DNA of 22,622 nt from assembly GCA_964438735.1 (NCBI GenBank), contig CAYTLW010000124.1, positions 1 to 22,622 of the forward strand, written 5' to 3'. This document shows positions 1-8,500 of the stretch, in pieces. The position numbers and the translations under genes are program-made. Numbering within the stretch: position 1 is the first letter of the stretch; each line of letters opens with the position of its first letter. Origin of the DNA: CAYTLW01 sp964438735 (GTDB lineage: Bacteria; Myxococcota_A; UBA9042). The notes beneath the pieces were generated by a model. That model was not told where the DNA came from and searched no databases. It saw only the letters and a program-made list of their open reading frames with translations.

Positions 1-1
1 C

Positions 2-67
2 GAGGAACTCGTTGAGTTGCTCGAGCGGCATGGCGTGGACTACGACGAGCGGTTTGTCTTGGGCTGA
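2..67 (+). CDS. C-terminal fragment of a gene cut by the window edge
   Basis: An open frame enters from the left edge and stops at TGA 65-67. It gives 21 acidic residues (EELVELLERHGVDYDERFVLG) with charged, helix-like composition. The piece is too short to assign a family. It is read as coding because it is open from the edge, has plausible codon use for this high-GC window and ends directly before a repeat block, which is typical of intergenic DNA. Confidence 0.5.
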   Translation, partial: EELVELLERHGVDYDERFVLG

Positions 68-115
68 AACGTCCTGCCGCCGCTTCGCGGCTCCACATGG
101 GGTGACGTCCAAGAT

Positions 116-223
116 CCTGGGGCTTACGCCCCAGGCTAACGAATACCGCCGCTTCGCGGCTCGTCGGGCTTACGCCCCAGGCTAACGAATACCGCCGCTT
201 CGCGGCTCGTCGGGCTTGCGCCC
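116..223. repeat. REP-like tandem repeat, 46-bp unit, two full copies plus partial ends
   Basis: Two identical 46-bp units lie head to tail at 120-165 and 166-211. A shortened, diverged third start follows at 212-223, and an isolated 17-bp piece of the unit sits at 77-93. Each unit has two dyads: one with arms GGGGC/GCCCC around TTAC (the first copy extends to 8 bp, 116-123 with 128-135), and one of GCCGC-TTC-GCGGC. The third copy keeps a stem (GGGC-TTGC-GCCC) despite base changes, which suggests the hairpin matters. The block lies between the stop of the left-edge gene and the stop of the small gene at 312, so it could serve as a two-way terminator or be a mobile REP-type element. No spacers separate the units, so it is not CRISPR. 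Confidence 0.8.
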
Positions 224-311
224 TCGACCACCTTGGACGAACCGTCTCAAAGCGGCACATGGCCTGGACGCCAAACTGGGGAAGTACTTCGGGACAGGCT
301 CTTGGCGAACG

Positions 312-482
312 CTACTTGGTCGGCGGAATGTAGGGGCGGCCTTCGGCGATGGCCTTGGCGCGTGCGGCCTCTTCCTTGGCGGCCTGGCGGGCTTTGGCCT
401 TCTCGAGTTTGGCGGCCAGCTTGGCGGCCTTCTTCATCGAGCGCTCACCCGACTGTGCCTTGTGCGTGTGATGGATTCCCAT
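312..482 (-). CDS. Small Lys/Ala-rich protein, 56 aa
   Basis: The protein starts MGIHHTHKAQSGERSMKKAA and continues as an uninterrupted Lys/Ala/Glu-rich segment (about residues 16-48) that should form one charged helix, ending in EGRPYIPPTK. The start at 482 was chosen over an in-frame ATG four codons upstream because GGAGG lies about 5 nt before it. That SD is itself within the first codons of the longer version. A promoter-like pair lies upstream at 594-622. There is no signal peptide and no Cys. I do not recognise a characterised family; a nucleic-acid- or ribosome-associated role would be a guess from the basic composition. The opposite-strand frames here are low-complexity shadows. Confidence 0.6.
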   Translation of the reverse strand: MGIHHTHKAQSGERSMKKAAKLAAKLEKAKARQAAKEEAARAKAIAEGRPYIPPTK

Positions 483-593
483 GGCGTCCTCCATGTATCA
501 GCGGCCGGGCCGTCTGCTTGGGCTCGGGCGGGTCGGGGGCCTGCCCTGAAGAGTTCGGGCGGCAGCTCCCACGCTGGCCACCCGGGGGCGGTC

Positions 594-622
594 TATATAG
601 GCGGTGCCGGCCGATCAGTCCA
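594..622 (-). promoter_or_regulatory. Candidate sigma70-type promoter for the small gene at 482
   Basis: On the minus strand, TGGACT (617-622, four of six matches to TTGACA) is followed after exactly 17 nt by TATATA (594-599, four of six matches to TATAAT). Transcription would begin near 587, leaving a leader of about 105 nt before the ATG at 482. The AT-rich -10 stands out in this GC-rich intergenic region. This is a sequence match only. Confidence 0.4.
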
Positions 623-635
623 GGACTATCGACAA

Positions 636-1536
636 CTACAGGTAGAAATTCAGTAGAACGGACGTGTAGATGTGGAGCGATGACAGGCTCTGATTGCCGT
701 CGCCCCAGCCCAAGGAATGAAAGGCCAGTCCTGCTTCGCCGCCGATGGAGAAACCCTCGCCGACGAAGTACTCGGCGCCTCCGCCGAGGTTGAACCCAAA
801 GCCCATGGCGCCGGTCATCAACTTCTCGAGCGCTTCCTTCTTGCCTGGCGCGCTGTTGGACAGTCCTGGCACGCTCAGAGCGAACCCGGCGACACCATAG
901 GCGGTGGTCAGGTTGGCCGTGGGCGGGTCGAAGAGGTAGCGGGCGCCCGCGCCGATGGTCATCAGCGAGAACGTGGTGTCCTCTGAGCCCCAGGTCTTGC
1001 AGTTATCCTCGTAGCCCGTGTCCTCCTCGATGCAGTGACCCTTGACCGTGGAGGCCGACAGCCTGCTGTACGCCAGGGTGCCGAAGGCGATCAGGTTGTT
1101 CATCCGGTAGCCGATGCGCAGCCCCACGTCGGGGCTGTCCAACAGTGGCGTGCCATCGGGCGCGCCGGCATTGCCGAGTGTGACCAGGTCCACGCCCTGG
1201 CCCAGGCTCAGCGCCAATCCATTGGACGAAGGGGGCGGAGCGTAGGTCGCCACGCCCTCGCCTCCGGGCACGACCTCGCCGGCCACGGGCGTGGGATCAG
1301 GGTTCACGTCGGGGGCGGCGCTGACGACCGCCGGCAANNNNNNNNNNNNNNNNNNNNNNNNNNNNNNNNNNNNNNNNNNNNNNNNNNNNNNNNNNNNNNN
1401 NNNNNNNNNNNNNNNNNNNNNNNNNNNNNNNNNNNNNCGTGGGATCAGGGTTCACGTCGGGGGCGGCGCTGACGACCGCCGGCAATGCGGCCAAGAGCGT
1501 CAGGGACATCAACGACATCATCGCGTGTTTCTGCAT
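636..1536 (-). CDS. Outer-membrane beta-barrel protein, split by an artificial gap
   Basis: The reading frame runs from ATG 1534-1536, with GGGAG about 6 nt upstream, to TAG at 636. It is broken by 100 Ns (1338-1437). The 48 bases before and after the Ns are identical, and merging them gives one open frame of 250 residues. The start is MQKHAMMSLMSLTLLAALP with a signal peptide likely cleaved after VSAA. The rest alternates short glycine/aromatic strands (GLRIGYRMNN, GAGARYLFD, NLGGGAEYFVGEGFSIGGEAG) and ends LLNFYL, as expected of a small OmpA/OmpW-like barrel in the outer membrane. A Pro/Asp/Gly-rich linker follows the signal. Two Cys near an extracellular-type loop (HCIEEDTGYEDNCKTW) could form a disulfide. 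As deposited, the two halves are out of frame, but that is an assembly effect and not a pseudogene. The ligand or partner cannot be predicted. Confidence 0.75.
1338..1437. other. Scaffold gap (100 N) flanked by an identical 48-bp overlap
   Basis: The 48 bases at 1290-1337 recur exactly at 1438-1485, immediately on either side of the Ns. The two contigs therefore overlap and were joined with a default-length gap without being merged. True missing sequence is probably zero and the real locus is probably 148 bp shorter than shown. Confidence 0.9.
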
Positions 1537-1559
1537 GGTGGGCTCCCGGGCCAGCGAAC

Positions 1560-1578
1560 CCCGGCCGCCACGGCCGGG
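1560..1578. promoter_or_regulatory. Hairpin in the leader of the outer-membrane protein gene
   Basis: There is a perfect 7-bp inverted repeat, CCCGGCC / GGCCGGG, around a 5-nt loop, 23 nt upstream of the barrel-protein ATG. It lies in the 205-bp divergent spacer shared with the response regulator gene at 1742. It could be a leader-RNA stem or an operator. In GC-rich DNA short stems are common, so the function is uncertain. I see no clear -35/-10 pair in the rest of this spacer. Confidence 0.3.
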
Positions 1579-1741
1579 CCCGTTCAGGCCACTGTAGGTC
1601 GGCGCTACGGTAGCCGGATGGGCGCGCCCCGACAAGATTTGTAGGGAAGACTCCTGCCCCGACGCCGACCACCTTGTCCGCCGGCTTGCCCACCGCCATA
1701 CTCCTGCAGAGTTGCCCAGGAGTTCTTCCAGGAGATTGACG

Positions 1742-2125
1742 ATGGCTGAGCCCCAGATTCACATGCTCGTGGTCGAAGACCTGCCCAGCGATGTCTTCCT
1801 CGTTCAGCGGGCCCTGAACAGCCTCCAGGGTCGGCTGCCGCGCATCTCCTACAAGGAGACGCTCGGAGAGGCGTTGAGCGCCATCGCCGACGATTCCGTG
1901 CAGGTGGTATTGCTCGACCTGAACCTGCCTGATTCCGACGGCCTCGAGACGCTGCAAAGCGTGCGGGAGGCGGCGCCGGGTCTGCCGGTAGTGGTCCTGA
2001 CGGGCAATGTGGAGCCCGGTCTGCAGCAGGCGTGCTTGGATGCAGGTGCCCGAGAATTCGTCCCCAAAGGCTCCCTCGACCCGGCGGTGGTGAGACGCGC
2101 GCTGGCCTACGTCGACGGCAACTGA
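1742..2125 (+). CDS. Single-domain response regulator (CheY/Rcp1-like receiver)
   Basis: The 127-residue protein is only a receiver domain. It has the acidic pair E12-D13 (VVEDLPSD), phosphoacceptor D59 in LLDLNLPDSDG, T87 in VVLTG and K109 in FVPKG, so all key residues are present. No output domain follows. The VEDxPSDxxLxxRAL opening is typical of the Rcp1-like regulators that pair with phytochrome-type kinases. ATG 1742 was chosen because GGAG lies 7 nt upstream; a longer in-frame version starting at 1712 has no such support. It is the first gene of a tight plus-strand group, with 13 nt to the next start. The PAS kinase at 5505-4249 has the matching phytochrome-like H-box and is a candidate partner (inference). 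Confidence 0.9.
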   Translation: MAEPQIHMLVVEDLPSDVFLVQRALNSLQGRLPRISYKETLGEALSAIADDSVQVVLLDLNLPDSDGLETLQSVREAAPGLPVVVLTGNVEPGLQQACLDAGAREFVPKGSLDPAVVRRALAYVDGN

Positions 2126-2138
2126 TAAATTACCCGCG

Positions 2139-2549
2139 ATGACCCCAGCGATTACCGGCCCCCTCGACACGCCCGGCGAGCGTACGCAGTACCTGCAGTA
2201 CCGCCAATATCGGGCGCTGCCGACGCTGAGCGACCGCCTGCCCGGCGTCAAGCGCATGCGGGTGCGGTGGTGGTACGGCCAGAACGGCGTCGAGTCGTCT
2301 CGAGGTAGCTCGCCCAGGGTCTGGGACTTCCTGCCCGATACGCGCGCCCACCTGCAGTTGGATTGCGCCAGCGGCAGCTGCGTCGACGGGGGGCATGACC
2401 TGTCCGGCATCGTCGCCAACCTGGTCGAGGTGGGCGACACAGAGCTGCAGGGGGCCATGATGTGTGGCGGTTGGCGTCAAGGCGTCGATCAGCGACTGGT
2501 CCATTGCGATTGCCTGTTGCACTACGCTGTCCGCATCGAATACGACTGA
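2139..2549 (+). CDS. Uncharacterised Cys-containing cytoplasmic protein, 136 aa
   Basis: There is no signal peptide or membrane segment. The N-terminal half has basic and aromatic residues (RMRVRWWYGQNG). The C-terminal half has a cysteine pattern: C-x4-C in LDCASGSCVDGGHDLSG, then CGGW, then CDC before the end (LLHYAVRIEYD). This spacing resembles a recurrent uncharacterised family I associate with myxobacterial genomes (Cys pair, GG-x-DLS, C-x-GW, final beta strand), and could bind metal. That recollection is from pattern and has not been searched. The gene begins 13 nt after the response regulator with only a weak ribosome site, so translation may be coupled to it. Confidence 0.65.
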   Translation: MTPAITGPLDTPGERTQYLQYRQYRALPTLSDRLPGVKRMRVRWWYGQNGVESSRGSSPRVWDFLPDTRAHLQLDCASGSCVDGGHDLSGIVANLVEVGDTELQGAMMCGGWRQGVDQRLVHCDCLLHYAVRIEYD

Positions 2550-2599
2550 GCAGAGCGACGTCATCCTGGCAGCCGCCAGCCCTGGCGCCCGGAGGTCTC

Positions 2600-3376
2600 A
2601 TGAACCGTCCGCTCTCGATCTTGTTGTCCGCGTGCGTCGCTCCACTGTTGATCATGGCGCCGGCCGAGTTGTCCGCCGGAGCGCCATCTGAAGTGGTCGC
2701 GCCCGGGCTGCTGGTCGGGTTGCTGAGCCAGCAGGGGGATCAGCTCTGCGACGGCACGCCCAAGGGCCAATGGATCAACCTGCGCCATGAGGTCGGCTAT
2801 GTGCGGGTGATGCCGGGCAAGACGAAGTTGGAGCGATTCGACAACCTGCCGGTGATCGTCAAGGGGCGGCCGGTGCCTGGCTACCGCGCCCCGGCCGTGG
2901 TCCACAAGGGACAATGCCCACCGCCCATGCAGATGCGCGCCGACTGGACCCAGGGCCTCAAAGGGATGCGAATCAAGCGCGGTCCCGGAACCGGCTTCGC
3001 CGCCTTCGAGCTCGCTTCGATCAAGCCCTGGTCGGGCATCGCCATCAAGCGGCAGGGCGACGAGGTCGTGCTCACCCTGCGCAATGACCTCGGCGTGGAT
3101 ATCCGGCACCTGACCATGCGCCTGCACTATGAAGGATGCTACGGCAAACCCGGCACCATGGTCCGCTCGGAGACCCGGCCCATCCTGCGCCATGGTGATT
3201 CGACGACAGCGCGCTTCCCGGCCATCGCCTGGCGCAAGATTCGAAAGTCCAAGCGGGCCCACGCCGCCGCCGCCTTGACGTTGCACGCCCAATCGCCAGG
3301 CATCGCATTCGACTTCAACTGGTCGCTATTCAAAGCAGGCGCGCGGGTGTCCTGCCCGAAGATCACCACTCGCTGA
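2600..3376 (+). CDS. Exported protein of unknown function, 258 aa
   Basis: The start at 2600 is supported by GGAGG 4 nt upstream and by the signal peptide it creates (MNRPLSILLSACVAPLLIMA, cleavage probably after LSAG). The longer in-frame version upstream would add arginine-rich sequence with no export signal. The mature part contains KGQCPPP, a later GCYGKPG and a final Cys in RVSCPKI. A mid-region segment, DLGVDIRHLTMRLHYEGCYG, looks like beta-sandwich sequence. No family is recognised. It follows the gene at 2139 by 50 nt on the same strand and ends 15 nt before the stop of the convergent gene at 3392. Confidence 0.7.
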   Translation: MNRPLSILLSACVAPLLIMAPAELSAGAPSEVVAPGLLVGLLSQQGDQLCDGTPKGQWINLRHEVGYVRVMPGKTKLERFDNLPVIVKGRPVPGYRAPAVVHKGQCPPPMQMRADWTQGLKGMRIKRGPGTGFAAFELASIKPWSGIAIKRQGDEVVLTLRNDLGVDIRHLTMRLHYEGCYGKPGTMVRSETRPILRHGDSTTARFPAIAWRKIRKSKRAHAAAALTLHAQSPGIAFDFNWSLFKAGARVSCPKITTR

Positions 3377-3391
3377 TGCGGTCATGGGCGA

Positions 3392-4252
3392 TCAGCCAAG
3401 CATGACAATCTGCCGATAGCGCTCGATGAGTTCGAAGCTGGCGCGTTCGGCGGCGACCATCATCTGCTCGCCGGTGGCGAAGAGCAGCAGGCGCCGTCCC
3501 GCGACCGGCTCCGAGCCCGCGGCCAGGGCCAGCGCGCCGCCCACCAACAGCTTGCGGCCACGGAAGGGCAGGGGCACGAAGAGACGCTCCAGCATGGCCG
3601 TCGACTCGTCGATGTCCACCACCTCAGCGACCATGACCGGGCGGGCGCCGGCTTCCCGGACGACCAGCTGGCGGCCCTCCGCGATGGCTCGACTGCAGCG
3701 CCGCCGGTGGCCGTCAGGCGTGGTCTTGCGGGGGTCGTAGCCCTTCTCTTCGACCGCGGCCAGCGCGGTGAACTCCGACACCAGGCGCAGATCTCCCTCG
3801 TCGGCCACCGAGATGGTGACCCGACGCGACGGGCTGCTGGTGCTGCCCGTGGAGCGGATCAGGTTGCGCTGGATGTCCGACTTGAGCTGGCGATCGATGG
3901 CCTGAAAAGAACGCCAGAAGGCGGTCAGGCTCTGCCAGGGACCGTTCAATTCGTGCCGGGTGGCGCCGCGGGAGGCCATCATCTGCTGCTGCCGCAACAT
4001 GGCGCGCCCCATAGCCACCGCGGCGTCTTCGTCCGAGGCGTAGAGGTGTCCGGTGTGGCCTTCGATGGCCATGGCGGCGGCCAGGTCCCCGCTGGGCGCC
4101 AGGGCGCCGTACCACCAGCCTTTGAAGTCATCGCCCTGGTCCAGTGCCCGCTGCACATGCATGGTCTGCGTCAGCCTGCCCGTCTCGAGAAGCTCGCCGA
4201 TGGCTCTGCGGTCTTCCACATGAAGCTCGCGGCTGCGGTAGTTGTCGGTCAT
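3392..4252 (-). CDS. GNAT-like acetyltransferase-type protein, possibly with an N-terminal GNAT-derived domain
   Basis: The 286-residue soluble protein shows two halves. Residues 1-130 have a degenerate GNAT-like pattern (GWWYGAL, AMAIEGHTGHLY, then a helix). Residues about 145-286 carry TISVADEGDL...AVEEKGYDP...GRQLVVREAG and MVAEVVDI...LFVPLPFRGRKLL, where V-P-x-x-RGRKL matches the acetyl-CoA loop position. The layout recalls DUF4081-plus-GNAT proteins. Its ATG overlaps the kinase stop as ATGA (4249-4252), so it is probably translated with the kinase. The substrate is unknown. The usual Q/RxxGxG/A loop is weak (RGRKLLVGGA), so activity is not certain. Confidence 0.6.
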   Translation of the reverse strand: MTDNYRSRELHVEDRRAIGELLETGRLTQTMHVQRALDQGDDFKGWWYGALAPSGDLAAAMAIEGHTGHLYASDEDAAVAMGRAMLRQQQMMASRGATRHELNGPWQSLTAFWRSFQAIDRQLKSDIQRNLIRSTGSTSSPSRRVTISVADEGDLRLVSEFTALAAVEEKGYDPRKTTPDGHRRRCSRAIAEGRQLVVREAGARPVMVAEVVDIDESTAMLERLFVPLPFRGRKLLVGGALALAAGSEPVAGRRLLLFATGEQMMVAAERASFELIERYRQIVMLG

Positions 4253-5505
4253 GGCGTGGTGTCCTGCGAGGGCGGCGCGGTGGCGGTGCCGTCCGGTAAG
4301 GTGATGGTAAAGGTCGCGCCCATGCCGGGCGCGGAGGTGACGTCGAGGTCGCCTCCGTGGAGGATGGCGATTTTGCGGCTGATGGCCAGGCCGATGCCGG
4401 TGCCGGGGTAGCGATCGGCGGCGTGCAGGCGCTCGAAGACCTCGAAGATGCGTTCGTGATAGTGCGAATCGATGCCGATCCCGTTGTCGATCACGTCGAT
4501 GAGCCAGGCGCCCTCCATATGCCTGACCGCCACCTGGATCTCTGGCGTGGAGCTGGAGCGGTACTTGATGGCGTTGCTCAGAAGGGCCGCCAGCAGGGTT
4601 TGCATCTGCCGCTTGTCGGCGGTCACCGTGGGCAAGTCGTCGCTGGTGATGGTCGCGGCCGTCTGTTCGATGCGGCCGGTCATGGATGCGATGGCGTGAC
4701 GCAATACGTCATTCAGGCAGGTAGGCTCGCGATGGTCTGCTCGGATCCCCAGGGCCATGTATTGCTGCAGGTCGCGGATCAGCGCGTGCATCTGGCGCGC
4801 CGACGCCTCAGCCAGGCGGGCATGGGCGCAGAGCGACTCCTGCAGGTCGGGTTCGCCCTCATCCAGCAGCAGGCCGGTATAGAGCGAGACCATTCGCAAC
4901 GGCTCCTGCAGGTCGTGGGCGGCCAGGTCGACAAAGCGCAACAGGTCGGCGTTTGTGCGCTCGTGCAGGACGATCTCCGCCCGCAGACTCGCGTTGGCTG
5001 CGGCCAGCTCGGCCGTGCGCTCGGACACCTGCCGGGCCAGGTCTTCGCGTGCTGATTGCAAGGCCCGCAGCGCCCGCCGCTCGATGGTGACGTCGCGGAC
5101 CACGCCGAGCACGGAGATCTCTTCCTCGGTGTCGAGCTCGGTGACGCTGACCTCCACCTCGACGATGTCGCCATCGGCCCGCCGGGCCTCGATGTCATAT
5201 CGCCGGGGCACTTCTTCGCCGCGCCGGCGGGCTTCGTAGCGCGCCTGGATCAACCTCCTGCCACGTTCGGTCAGGAGCACATCGAAGCGAAACTCGGGCG
5301 AGGTCAGCGCGGCCGGGGCATAGCCCAGGATGTCGGCGAAGCGCTGGTTGACGTAGACGTAGCGCTCACCGCGGATGATGTACACGCCGTCGAATGCGTT
5401 GGCGACAAGCAGCTCGGCAAAACGCAGGCTGCCGGGGCCCATGGTGAGCCCGTCGGTCACAGGCGCGGCGCCCGGCTTCGCTGCATCGGATGAGGAAGAG
5501 ACCAT
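4249..5505 (-). CDS. Soluble PAS-domain histidine kinase, phytochrome-type H-box
   Basis: The 418-residue protein has no membrane segment. It has a PAS domain at about 25-142 (FDGVYIIRGERYVYVNQRFADILGY, ending VRDVTIERRA), a coiled coil at about 143-190 (LARQVSERTAELAAANASL), then HisKA with phosphoacceptor H197 in LAAHDLQEPLRMVS. The ATPase domain has N311 (LLSNAIKY), D340-G342 (VIDNGIGI) and GTGIGLAI at 368-375. The HDLQEPLR form is that of bacteriophytochrome-related kinases. PAS may sense a cofactor, but no cofactor-binding residue can be assigned. There is no receiver domain, so it needs a separate partner; the lone receiver at 1742 is a candidate. The start has a weak ribosome site. The gene sits 55 nt after the PHP lipoprotein gene's stop and overlaps the GNAT-like gene. 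Confidence 0.9.
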   Translation of the reverse strand: MVSSSSDAAKPGAAPVTDGLTMGPGSLRFAELLVANAFDGVYIIRGERYVYVNQRFADILGYAPAALTSPEFRFDVLLTERGRRLIQARYEARRRGEEVPRRYDIEARRADGDIVEVEVSVTELDTEEEISVLGVVRDVTIERRALRALQSAREDLARQVSERTAELAAANASLRAEIVLHERTNADLLRFVDLAAHDLQEPLRMVSLYTGLLLDEGEPDLQESLCAHARLAEASARQMHALIRDLQQYMALGIRADHREPTCLNDVLRHAIASMTGRIEQTAATITSDDLPTVTADKRQMQTLLAALLSNAIKYRSSSTPEIQVAVRHMEGAWLIDVIDNGIGIDSHYHERIFEVFERLHAADRYPGTGIGLAISRKIAILHGGDLDVTSAPGMGATFTITLPDGTATAPPSQDTTP

Positions 5506-5560
5506 CGGGCGCTCACAGGTACCGTGAATCCGGCGTGGCGACGCTCTCCGCCGCGAGGCG

Positions 5561-8500
5561 TCAATGACAGGGGCTGGTCCGCGCCAGCGTATCCAGGATC
5601 ATACTCAGGTCGTCGAATGTCGGCCCTCTCGGCGGCATCGCCACGGGCGGCGGTGGGGGCGGGGGCGTGCTCCAGCCCAGCGGCGGGTGGTTGTAGCCGC
5701 CGCCATCGGCGTCGACGAAGATGGGATTGGTATAGGCGAATGGCACCACGGTCTTGCCACCGGTGGGCCCCTTGGGCAGGGGCTTGGCGCCGCGGATCAT
5801 GAACACGTAGTAACCGTCGGCGGTCACGGTATCGGTCATCTTGATCACCCGACGCCAGCGCCAGGTCTTGTCGTCGACTCCGGCGACCAGGTGGCTGTTG
5901 TTCAGCAGCAGCTTCTTCTTCTTCGTCGGCTGCACATGGGTCTTGTTCTCCTCGCCTGGCGGCGTCGCGGTGTCCGTGGGGTTGCGGTACATCTCGACCG
6001 CGTCCAGCGCCACCCACTGCGCGGCCTGCACCTCGATCTGGAACGTCACCTGTCCGCCCTTGGGCACGGACAGGGTGCCGCCGAGACCGACCTTGTCGCC
6101 CTTGTCGTTATTGGCCTGGACCTTCACGAAGGGGGCGTTGCTGCCGAAGGCGTTCATGCCGTTGATGGCCGCGGCGAAGGTGGCCGCGTCGAAGGGTTCG
6201 ACGCTGTCCTTATCCGGACCCATGTAGACCCACGTGCGCGCCCCGCCGGCCGGGGAGGAGTGCCAGTTGTGGGAGTCGGAGACCGCGGTCGCGGTCCAGC
6301 GCACGCCGCGCGACAGCAGCGCGAACCACCACCGGGCCACATTCCAGAACTTGCCCATGGAGTTGCCGTTGAGGATCTCCACCGCCGTGAATCCGGGGTC
6401 GAAGAGCCCCGTATCGCCCGTCTTCGGATCCGGCGGCCCGGTCTTGATTCGGAAGCCAGCCGGATCGGCCAGCGTGATGCCTGCGCTGACGTCGAATTCG
6501 ATCGCGCCCAGGTAGCCGCCGCCAGGGTGGTTGACCTGGATGACCGGCTTGTCGCCCAGCGCCGCCAGGCCTTCGCGGATCTTCTTGGGATGCAGGCTCG
6601 GACCGTCGCCGCCGCCCCAGTCCAGGGCGCCGCCGGTCAGGTCGATGGCGTCCACCTTCAGCGGAAAGGCGTTGAAGTGGCCATAGTCGAAGGTGGTCAA
6701 CTCGAGCCCCGGCACGGTCGCCAGCAGGTGCTCGGCGTCCAGCTCCTGGATGGCCGGGGCCATGTCGGTGATGAAGTCGTGATCGGTCGGGATCAGTACG
6801 TCCAGGCCTTCGCTCAGGTAGGTCTTCACGCGCTCGATGTTGGTCACCGGGCTGTCCGGCGAGTTGATGGCATGCACGTGCAGGTCGGCGGACAGCCAGC
6901 CGGATGTGTCGATAGCCCGGTACAGGGTCGCGTTGACCACGACCGGCTCACCGGCGACCACTTCGACCGGAGTGCCGCCGGCGAGGTACGCATTCTGCGG
7001 ATGCAGGGACCAGGCCGGCCCTCGCGAGACCACCACCCGGTAGGGGCCGGGGATCAAGGGGATGGTCGCCTGGCCGTCGATGCCCGTGAACGCGACCGCC
7101 GCCACGTTGGAGGGCAGCTTGTCGAAGGTGACATCCTGGTGCTCGCTTTTGCCGCGATGTTTGCACTTGCCCTGGCAGAAGACGGTCACCTTGCCCGGCG
7201 AGGGCTGGCCGACGCTGTTGCGGATCACCACGTCGATGCCACCGTGCGGTCCAAACTCGACCTCGATATCGGCGACTTTGGCGCCGGGTTCGATCTTGGC
7301 GCTGCCGGCGGAGGTGAGTTTCCTGCCCGGCGCGTCGCCGCTGAAGGTCCACGACCCGGCCGGCAGCTGCAGGGAGAAGCGCCCATCTTTGTCCGTCAGC
7401 GCCTGGGTCCAGGCGGCGCCTTCGGGATCCAGGGCAGAGATGCGCAATCCCGGCACGCCCTTGCCCGTGTCGTCCTTGGCGATGCCGTTGGCGGTGCCCA
7501 GGGCGATGCCGCGCGACCGCCAGATGGGCCCGGTCAGCGTGCCCAGGTCGCCGGAGCCGGCGGCCACCAGGTGCTGTCGCAAGACGGTCTCGCCTGGCGC
7601 CAGCTTGAGCGTCGCCGGGTGGCTGGCCACATCCTTCGCCGGTGACGTCAGGAATGCCATGGCCTCGGTGGTGCCGAGCACGATGCCGGCGACACCGGAG
7701 ATGGCCAGGTAGGAGCCGCCGGGCGCGCCGTCCAGCAGCGGTGGCGCGAAGGCGTGGCTCGATTTGGCGCCCCGGAAGGCCAGGAAGTCCAGCTTCTCGG
7801 CGTTGAGCCCCTTGTAGCCGAAGCCCTTCAAACTCGAGGCCGGGTTGAAGAACTGGATCTGCCCGCCCGAGTCAATGATCTCTCCCCACGCCAGCTGGGT
7901 CGGCGAAGTGCCGTCGTTGCGGATCGCCGAGACGACCACCATGGCGCCATCGTCAGGGGGCAGGATGTAGTAGCGGGTGATCTCGATGGGCAGATCGAGC
8001 TCGGGATCGAAGGGCAACTTGATGGGCGCGCCCAGGTACTGGCCCACCAGCGAGGGCAGGTTGATGAAGTCCAGCAAGCTGTCCTGACCGCTGACCGCCA
8101 GGATGGCCGGCCCCCCCTTGCTGCCGTCGTTGAGGACCTCGAAGACCTCGCCGCGGAAGGTGCGGCCCAGGTTGATCAGCGGGCAGTACTCGCCCATGTT
8201 GTCGGCGCCCGCTTCGCCCTTGGCGCGCACCACGTCGGCGTCGATGACGTTGCCGCCCCATGGACAGGGCCCGCTGTGGCGATCGGCCGCCTGCACGATG
8301 AAGCGCACCTTCTTGTTGGCCAGGGCCCAGTCGCCATCTCTGCCCTGGGCCGCCGAACCACCGATCAGGCCGGCGCCGTCGACCACCTGGCGCACGCTGG
8401 CGCCTTTGGCGCAGGCGTCGGGCCACCAAGGTGACAGGTCGGCGGCGACGCCTTTGGCGCTGTTGGGAGCGGGCCGCTCTTTGCACTTATCGTCGCTGTC

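Noticed and set aside
116..223. CRISPR array
   Set aside because: The repeat units abut directly without spacers and there are no cas genes.
636..1536. Frameshifted pseudogene of the outer-membrane protein
   Set aside because: The frame break is fully explained by the unmerged 48-bp overlap and the inserted Ns.
3372..3396. Terminator between convergent genes ending at 3376 and 3392
   Set aside because: GCTGAT/ATCAGC pair with a 13-nt loop, only 6 bp and no T-tract; it also overlaps coding ends.
5564..7645. 693-residue open frame on the plus strand
   Set aside because: Antisense to the PHP lipoprotein, which has clear catalytic motifs; no domain or signal in the antisense frame.
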